DNA of 64,000 nt from Azorinus chamasolen (taxonomy: Eukaryota; Mollusca; Bivalvia; Cardiida; Solecurtidae): the NCBI GenBank assembly GCA_963576725.1, contig OY755244.1:85989121-86053120 (forward strand). Reading direction: 5' to 3'. The notes under the pieces are model-generated. The model did no database searches, was not told where the DNA came from, and saw nothing but the letters and a program-made list of their open reading frames with translations. A program made the position numbers and the translations under genes. The stretch's first letter is position 1. Each line of letters starts with the position of its first letter. Shown piece by piece: positions 43,301 to 52,300 of the stretch.

Positions 43301-46300
43301 CCATTCTGATAAATAGAGCATTTGCTCCAATAGGAGCAAATGCTGTATTTATCACAATGGTTTCAAACTACAAAATTCTAAAATTTTACATTTCTCTATT
43401 AAATGCTCCTTTTGGGTAGATTCATTCAAAGAGGTTGGGTCTAAAAATAGCCTATGGAGGAAAGGGTTAACATGTACCATTATCCATATTTATTACAATG
43501 GTTTCAAGAAGTGATTATTACAGAGGTGAACTTATGGAGGAAAGGGTTAAATTTAGACATGAGTGATACATTCACTGAAAGATTGGATGTTTATATTGCA
43601 TGTTGGCGAGATTGCAATTACTTACACAAATAGTTTGGATCCCTACCATTGTAAAGTATGATCTTGCAGAGCTGTAATGATACATTCAAATATTCGATTT
43701 AGTCGAATACAGCTTTGTCCACATTGTATTCATTATCCACCTTGTCCCGAACTGAATATTTACGAATTGAAACTCATGAGAGTGAGAAAATGCATGATTT
43801 AAACTGAAATCACTTGAATGTACCTTATCAATAAGAATCTGCTTAAATGCTCTCTTTTCATGGTTCATTTTGCACTGTTTTGTCGCATTCTTCGTATTAC
43901 CCAAACAGTTGAAGGATATTTTACAGCTTTGATTTGAAAAGTCATAGGGCTGATATTTGATGTTGGTTTAACAGAAATCAATTGCTGTTAATATTTTGCT
44001 GGGTTTAAAATGTGATTGTATTCATGATTAAGATTCAGTTATATATATGAGAATTGCAATTTTACGACATCCGAAAACTGTTTACATAAGCAACATGTCG
44101 CAATGAGCAAACCATTGTGGATCCTCCTGCAAAATACACGGTTGTGTGGAAACACTTTTGAAAAGTGGAGATGGAGTGCAAACAAAATGTGCCACCATTG
44201 TATCGGGTAAGAAGCTTCCAAATATAATGTTTAATTGGTTGTCATCCTTGTTGCTTTGCTTATACATGTTATAAAAAAACTGATTGTACTGACTACTATT
44301 GACTACTAAATTTTATTTGTGCAGCACCAACATTTTTATGAGCTTAATTTTTTTAGGAAATAGATTATTGTTGTAGATGCTAAGTTTTATTTTTCCATTC
44401 CAACTCTTTATCTACCAGTTAATTAGGTCAGTAGAGTAAGGGCCTTGACATGGCTACTCATTGTCAAAAAGAGTTAACAGTTTCAGTCATTTGAACCCAA
44501 AGCTCTTTAACCTTACATGTTTTGCATGTAAGTACTATGATGTAGTCAGCAGAGTAGACTGTTATATTGTTGGCAGTGATGATTGTAGTACATGTATTCA
44601 TATTCATGAATAAATATTCATATTCGCCACCATGTATGAGTGATATATATCATATTCGCCCCTTGGTGTATTTGTTACAGTCCTATTATTATTAATTCTA
44701 ATACATCTTATAATGGATTTTGGTAACAGTATTATATATAACACCGTACACAAACCATGTAGTTTTCAGTGCTTGCTCTTTTCCAGGTTTGTTACAAGCT
44801 GTGCAGGAGTTAGGCCGACAGGGAAACAATGTGTTTACCAATGTGGAGAAAATGTCCCAGCAAAGGGAGATAAATCCAGACCATCCTGTATTTGGCTTGA
44901 AGAGAGATCTGATCCGGCTACTGGGCAACCTGGCCTACAGACACAGGGAGAACCAAGACCTGGTAAAAAACTACAGTGATCAGGGTTCATCAAATAATCA
45001 TGTACAGTCAGAATACAATTTTTTAACCCTTTACTCAATAAATATTCATGAAAGAAATAATGACATTATGAATATTAATTAGATTAAATGTTATAATTGT
45101 TCATGGACACAGGAATTTTTGACCATAGCAGAAACTGTAGAATTATATTTGTATTATATCATAAGAAAACAGAGCAGACCCTGATTGGACGGCTTCTTTA
45201 GGAGTCATCTAATATGTATCTACTCTGTTTGCAAAGGCACAGAAAGGTTTATTTATGGAGTAAAGAGATGCCAATATTTCAAGCCCTAACTGCTAGGCTA
45301 AGGAAGATACATTTTCTTGAAGCACCTTAAAACACAAGAATAGCATTCTTCATAGTCTGATTATTTCTTTCAAGCCCTTTATAAAGGCTATGTTTAACCC
45401 TTTACTTCATAAATACGCTTTTCTATGCCTTTGCAAACAGAGTAGACCCATATCAGACACCTCCTATAGGAGCCGTCTGATCAGGGTCTGCTCTGTTTGC
45501 TTAAAATATGATATAGATATGATTTTACAGTTTCTGCCATGGCCAAAATTTCTATTATAGCAAATTAATAAATATTCATGACGTCATTATTTTTACATGA
45601 ATATTCATGGCAGAAGTGGTTAATTTGGTGTTGCAAACTCTGTGATTGCCTTTGCAAACTATTTGGATCCAGATAAGATGCAGGCTCCAGATGCTGAGAA
45701 ACTATTTGACATTCAGGTTGTGAGTTTGAAAGGAAAGCAAAATAAATCAATCCTGAAAACTAAAGGAAATCATTTTCTACTGACAAAATATTAATCATCA
45801 GATTAAAGGTAAACTACAGTCTAATCACGATACTACAAATCACGTTCGAACGAAATACCGGTTTGCTACGAATAACACCCCAGGTCCCGGCCGATTTTGT
45901 TCTTGTTTCAGTTGCAAAAAGATGCAAAAGTACGAAAATGCGAAACTACGAAAAACACGTTATTGCGAGAGGTTTTCGTAGTCCCTTAAACACAAAAACA
46001 GTGGCAAAAAGATGCATTTTTACGAATCTCACCTGTGCAATGTTTTCACACTTCTGAGAGACATTCGTCGCTTCAGTCAGCATAATTATCCATTGTTGAC
46101 ACGTCTGGCCTGCCCGATACGCTTTAATGATCAGCACCCGTGTTTGTTTGTGACAGGATTAGACTAACTACATATCAAATGTCGCAAATGATTAAAGCTT
46201 GTATCGTGCAATTATGCACAATTACGTTTTCACACACATCGTGTTATAAATGATTACCATACAGGCATACTGACGTGTTTGTTTGTAGTCAATGTCTCAA

Positions 46301-49300
46301 AGCATATAAAACTTATATGCCAAACTTATAAAACCAGTTACACTGGTCATCAAACCTGTGTCTACACTGCTTCTATACGCATATAAACGATATCACAGTT
46401 TTCTATGCATTTTGATTTTTTATTCCTGAATAAAAATATGAAAATGTATTTATTCGTTTATTGTTTTATACATAACCCTTATGGATTGCTAGAAAGTTCG
46501 AGTTCATGTCTCTAGTTAAAGGGAGCATTTAAATACTAAAATCCTTATGCTGTCACCAAATTCTAGCTTGTCACTTCACGTTCGAAAGAATAGTCACAGA
46601 ATATGGTTTGATGAAAAAGAACGAACAGAATCTTTGGAAATGACTCGTTTACTCCCTCCTATCTAGAGTTTGATGAGCTGGCATTGCGCGGTTCGTGTTT
46701 TTTACATAACCCGTTATGCACTGGCATATGACATTACACATTATGATTTGACAACCTCTTGCATGAGGTGTGTGATACAAAATCATTAATGTACACTGTA
46801 GTAAGCGGGAATGTGAGTAGATTGTCAAACAAGGCATAAAATATATTAAATATAACACAAACATGTACAGGAATATCTTTATTATGCAACAGTAAATTGC
46901 GACAATATTATTACATATAATGACCAATACAATAGCGATGTATGGTATGTGTATGCATTCACTACAAAACCGAGAAAAAGTTTGTGGAAATTATAGTTGG
47001 CAATCCGATGTGCAATAAGTCGCTTATTTTTCGAGGTCCATGGCATTTTTTAGTAGAAATGTTTGAATACCATAATTGTGTTGCCAGATACTAATCATTT
47101 ATGGTTTTGGCCCATGCCACTGCCAAAACCCTCTTTGAAGGTCAGAAACTAGGTCAAAGGTCAAATGAGTGCAAAAATGTAATAAAACCTCTATATAGTA
47201 TAACATAGCCGTAATTTTGACAATTTCAATACTTTTTTGCATTTAATTTCTTAGCAATGTCTCCACAGTAAGTATAGAACTATTTATGGTGCATTTCAGA
47301 AAGTTTTGAGTGACCTGTGATGATTGCAAGTTCGGAAAATATCGTTTTAAATACATGTAAGGTACATTATCATACAATATATATATATATAACTTTGATG
47401 CAAATCTGTGCAAGTTATAGTACCTCTTCACGCAGATATATCATTTAGAGATGATAATGAAACGCCAGAAGATTAGTCTCTTATTGCCATAATCTCAGTG
47501 TAATATTGGTATGTTTTATTGTACACTATGTCTAATATTAGCTGTTTGTATCATTAGCGATTGAAACACCATAGCTCCTGGTGAGTATGGCGATGTTTTT
47601 ACATAATGAATTTAAATATTTTACCTACACCAGCAGTACCCATGACAAAACCTTTTCTACATTTGTGGGGACATGGATATCCCGGATATTGATTGGCCAT
47701 TTTAACAGTTACTGGCCATAGGTACCCACTTTAACTCAACAATGAACTCATAGGCATATTCAGTGCCGCTGGCTATGAGTAACCTTCCCTATCCGTGATG
47801 ACAACAATCTATATGTTATTGCCTCAAGGAATCACTAGTTATCAGATATACCTCAATACCTGGAATAAGTGAGTATGTCAGAGTTCTGACAAACATATCT
47901 TTCCTTCACGAAGGAAGCCTACCCCACATCTTGTCCACCCTTCGAAAGAGGCTAATACATGTTCTATGGCCATCAAAATGGCTGAGTTTGCAGCACACTT
48001 GGAAAAACAGTCCCTTAAGAATCTGTACTCTATGTGATATATTCAGTGGTCCCTTCTGAGTTGACATCCACCAGGTTCAGCCAGCCATGGTGCAACTCAA
48101 TCACCCGCCGTTTCACACGAAAGAAAAAATGTGCGTACAAATAGTACTGAGGACCAAGGTACAGAAGGACTGGCGCATATACAAGGGGCTACAGAAAACT
48201 TGCACAGAAGTGCAAGGAAGCTCAAGCTCATGATGGGTATGTGATTGACTTAGTGACAGATACCAGCTGTAAGAAGCTTTACACTTTTGTTAGGAGCAAG
48301 GCAAGAAATGTGACAGCTCGGGAATAGCACCACTGAAAAATGGTGCCATTAACAATGTTGATACACAAATCAAAGTTAAAATACTGAACCAGTAATTTTC
48401 TGTCTTTACACACGAGGTCCTATCTCTCATTTGTGCCGTTTGAGAGTATCCTTATTCGAATGCCCTTCCTATTCATGTCTGCAAGCTTCTTAATGGCCTT
48501 AATCTCCACAAAGCTACCTGTCCAGACACCATCTTATCAAGGTTCTTGAAAGAGATGGCACATTCACTGGCTCCTGCTCTTGTTCTGATCTTCCAGGCCT
48601 TACGACCAGGATAAAGTCCCCAGTGACTGGAAGATTTCATGTTAATCATATATACAAGACAATGGTAAAGAATAACCCCTTCAAACTATTGGCCTGTGTC
48701 CCTAAATTCTGTCACATGTAAGATTCTAGAATACATCATACACAGTAACCTGGTTTTACCATTACATCATCAACCCATACCAGCATTGACTCCGGAAGCA
48801 GCGCTTCTGTGAGACACAACTAATCAATCAACATGGTCAATGACCTTGGGTCAGGTCTGGACCAATCCTATCAGATTGACGCAAACGTTTTACAAAGTGT
48901 CTTACAGATACCTTCTTCTTAAGCTCCAACACTATGATGTGTAATGCAAAATGCTTGATTGTATCCAACAGCCAACAAATCACGCTGGAGGGTGTTTCCT
49001 CTGAGTCAGTACCGATAGCATCAAGTGTTCATCAATGTTCTGTTCTCAGTCCTTTCTTTTCCCTTGAATGCAATGATGGCCACACTCTTCATGTCGACTC
49101 TTTGCTGATGCCTCAATTTTGTGCCGAGTCAATAGAAGATGCAGACGTCTTCCAGAATGACTTCGGCAGTCTGTAGAAAAGGGGAGAGGCTGGGTTCAAT
49201 GCAGAGAAGTGCTAGGTCCTGCTTATCACCAACAACATAGAGACTAGTTATACTGTCCATAGCATGAAACGGAAGACTACAAAGAGGGCAAAATAACTTG

Positions 49301-52300
49301 GGACATAACTGTCTTTGAAATTGTCTTGAACATCCCGAGTCGATATGGTCATAAAGGAGGCAAATTGATCCACATCCGTTCTAAGCAGGAACCTTGGAGC
49401 CTCCCAAAAGTCAACCAAGGAGGCATGTTACAAACTCCTGATCAGTCTGCAGGTTGAGTGCACATCTTTTGTTTTGGATCAACACGGTCATCATCATCCA
49501 AGGTCATGACAACGCATGTGGAGATGATCCAACGTAGAGCTACCATATTTGTAATTTTGCATTATTGCAAAACAAGTGCTCAGCATTGGTGCCATGTTCA
49601 ACACGATTTGCTCAAACAGAGGCAGAAACAAGTAAAGGCCGTGATGTTCTATAGGTTTGTAAATGATTTTGTTGCAGCTGACGCCCCACCTTCTGACTCC
49701 CTTACGGTACACCTACAAGAGGTCATTCCTTATGATTCGTTCCAAGGTTTTGCAGGACCATTTTCCTGAGGGAATATTTCTTCCACTCTGCTGTCAACAT
49801 CATCTGGAATAAGCTACCATAAAAACATCAAGTGATAGCTCCCAACTGTCCAGGTTAAGATTTTAGATGTCATGTACTCTTCTTCTGTTTGCAATGTTTT
49901 AACCTGTTATTTTAACTTGCACGCTGGACCCTCCCTCACCTATGTGCATATCACAATGGTGCGAGTATGCCTGCTTTAAAGCGGCAAAGCATGACAAATA
50001 AGAAGCAGAAGACACAAACACAGAGTTGATGTAGTATACTAGTATTGCAGTATTCAACAGATACCCTTGAATATCGTCATTCAAGACAAGTGCAGACATG
50101 AATTGTCCCATCTGCCATCAAATCATGACGAGGTGGATACATGGCTTGGATGCTGCTTGAAAGGGGCCAATGCTGGATAGTTGTCAAATGCCAAGATTTT
50201 GATGTACTGCTTGTACTGATACATGTATACCATCTTGGACCTTTAGGCACTGAAGTCTGAATAATGGCTGGGAAAAACAAAATTGTATTTTCCGCAAGTT
50301 ATCTCAAGTGTCTGCCGGAACATGCCAGGGTATCATGATATAACTGGATGTAACATAACCCTTGCTTTCACTAGAATCGGAAAGAAGACCTGTTGGAAGA
50401 ATTATTTTACATGTCCGATCTGCTTTCAGATATTTGAAGAGATGCACGGTCAGACAAGGCACAAACGTTTGATGTATGGTGTCTGAATGGAGAACCCATT
50501 GATGATGCAAGAATTTCACAATATGGTTAAGGTAGAGAAAACACCTGAACTGGTTCCACCAACAAAGGATGTACTAGAACTGAAACTTTCAAGAGCAAAC
50601 TGTTAAGCTGCTATATAGATCTGAGCTAATGGATACAGACATTAATGTTATTGATACTAACACATAGCACGATGGTGTTGAACCTTTATAAGTGGTTTGG
50701 AAATGTACCAACTGCACTTGATGCTTGCATTGAACAAGTTATGGGTGCAAAACCAAGTGCAAATGTAGTCGCTGTAAATGCTTCAAAGTAGTTTCAAAAC
50801 ACACTAACATGTGTTTGCGATGGTGTTAATTGTACCAACCAAGAAAATATCCATAAAAATATAGTGAATTAATTAGTTACTTTAAACAGAACTGAAAATT
50901 TTGTTTAGGTGTTTAGGCTGGTATGACTGCATACAGTTTTTCAGTAGCAGTCTGTCTAGCCTTTATTTTAACGTAATTTATATTTGTTAAATAGAAATAA
51001 TGACGAAGACATGACATGTATCATCGTATTATGTTGATTTTAATGATTTTTTACTGTTTTTTTTATATTCTCATTAATATTCATGAATATTCAAACAATA
51101 TATTTTACAAAACGTTAGTGCAAATTAAAGGCCGATGTTTAACCTTCATTTTGATACCATGTTTATTATTTTACACCTAAAATTGATAAAGATATATTAA
51201 TTTCTCAAATAACGTATATAAAATATGCACTTAGTTGACCTTTGACCTAATTAAGAGAAAAAAGGGCAAATTTTCAGGTGGCATGGCGCAATTTCTGATT
51301 ACTCAGACATCAAACATTATATATCCTTTGCGATGGTGTTAATTGTACCAACCAAGAAAATATCCATAAAAATATAGTGAATTAATTAGTTACTTTAAAC
51401 AGAACTAAAAGTTTTGTTTAGGTGTTTATTTACCCCACCCACTTTACTTTAAGAAGTATGTGTGCATAATATATAGCTGGTATTACTGTATACAGTTTGT
51501 TTTCAGTAGCAGTCTGTCTAACCTTTATTTTGACGTAATTTATTTTTGTTAAATAGCAATAATGACGAAGACATGACATCATGTATCATCGTTATATGTT
51601 GGTTTTAATGAATTTTTACTGGTTTTTTGATGTTCTCATTAATATTCATGAATATTCAAATAATATATTTTACACAAAGTAAGTGCAAATTAAAGACCAA
51701 TGTTTAACCTTCATTTTGGTACCATGTTTGTTATTTTACACCTAAAATTGGTAAAGATATAATGATTTCTCAAATAACGTATATAAAATATGCACTTAGT
51801 TGACCTTTGACCCAATTAAGAGAAACAAGGGCAAATTTTCAGGTGGCATGGGGCAGTTTCTGATTACTCAGACATCAAACATTACATATCCAGTGCATGC
51901 CAAATTCTACTATTTAATGCCATGGCTCGACACATTTTCCTCAGTTGGATGCCCAACTATTAGTTCGTATCCTAAAGATGCATTAATACGAAAATGCGAA
52001 ACTACGAAAAATCGGCCCGACCCGGTCCCAATTCGTAGTATCGCGATTAGACTGTAGTAAATTTAAATTTTTCAAAGCTTTTACCTTCTGCACTCTGAGC
52101 AATTGTCATCAATAAAAATTGTTTTCTGCTTCTAAAAGTTTTTTCCTGTTTCTTTTTTTAAAAAAATCAAGCTCCAAGTTTGGACCCCGATGAGATGTCA
52201 AATTGCACTGTATCTGGTTTGAATACAAACTGTTTTGCAATGGTTATCACAAGATTGTTTGTAGAGTTTAACCTAAAGTTTAACCCTTTACTCATTAAAT

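Larger units (their letters stand above)
45813..52058. mobile_element. 6.2-kb unit bounded by 24-bp inverted repeats
   Basis: ACTACAGTCTAATCACGATA.. at 45813-45836 is inverted at 52035-52058 with one difference; TAAA lies outside both CTACAG/CTGTAG ends, consistent with a 4-bp target duplication. A second, inner match (GGTC.CGGCCGATTTT) is also inverted. A 25-base block (TACGAAAATGCGAAACTACG..) recurs near both ends in direct orientation (45931, 51987). None of the common A-G MITEs was seen inside. Contents: a jockey-like LINE relic, a Cys-rich coding relic and a 514-bp tandem duplication. It fills most of ATXN10 intron 7. Confidence 0.65.
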
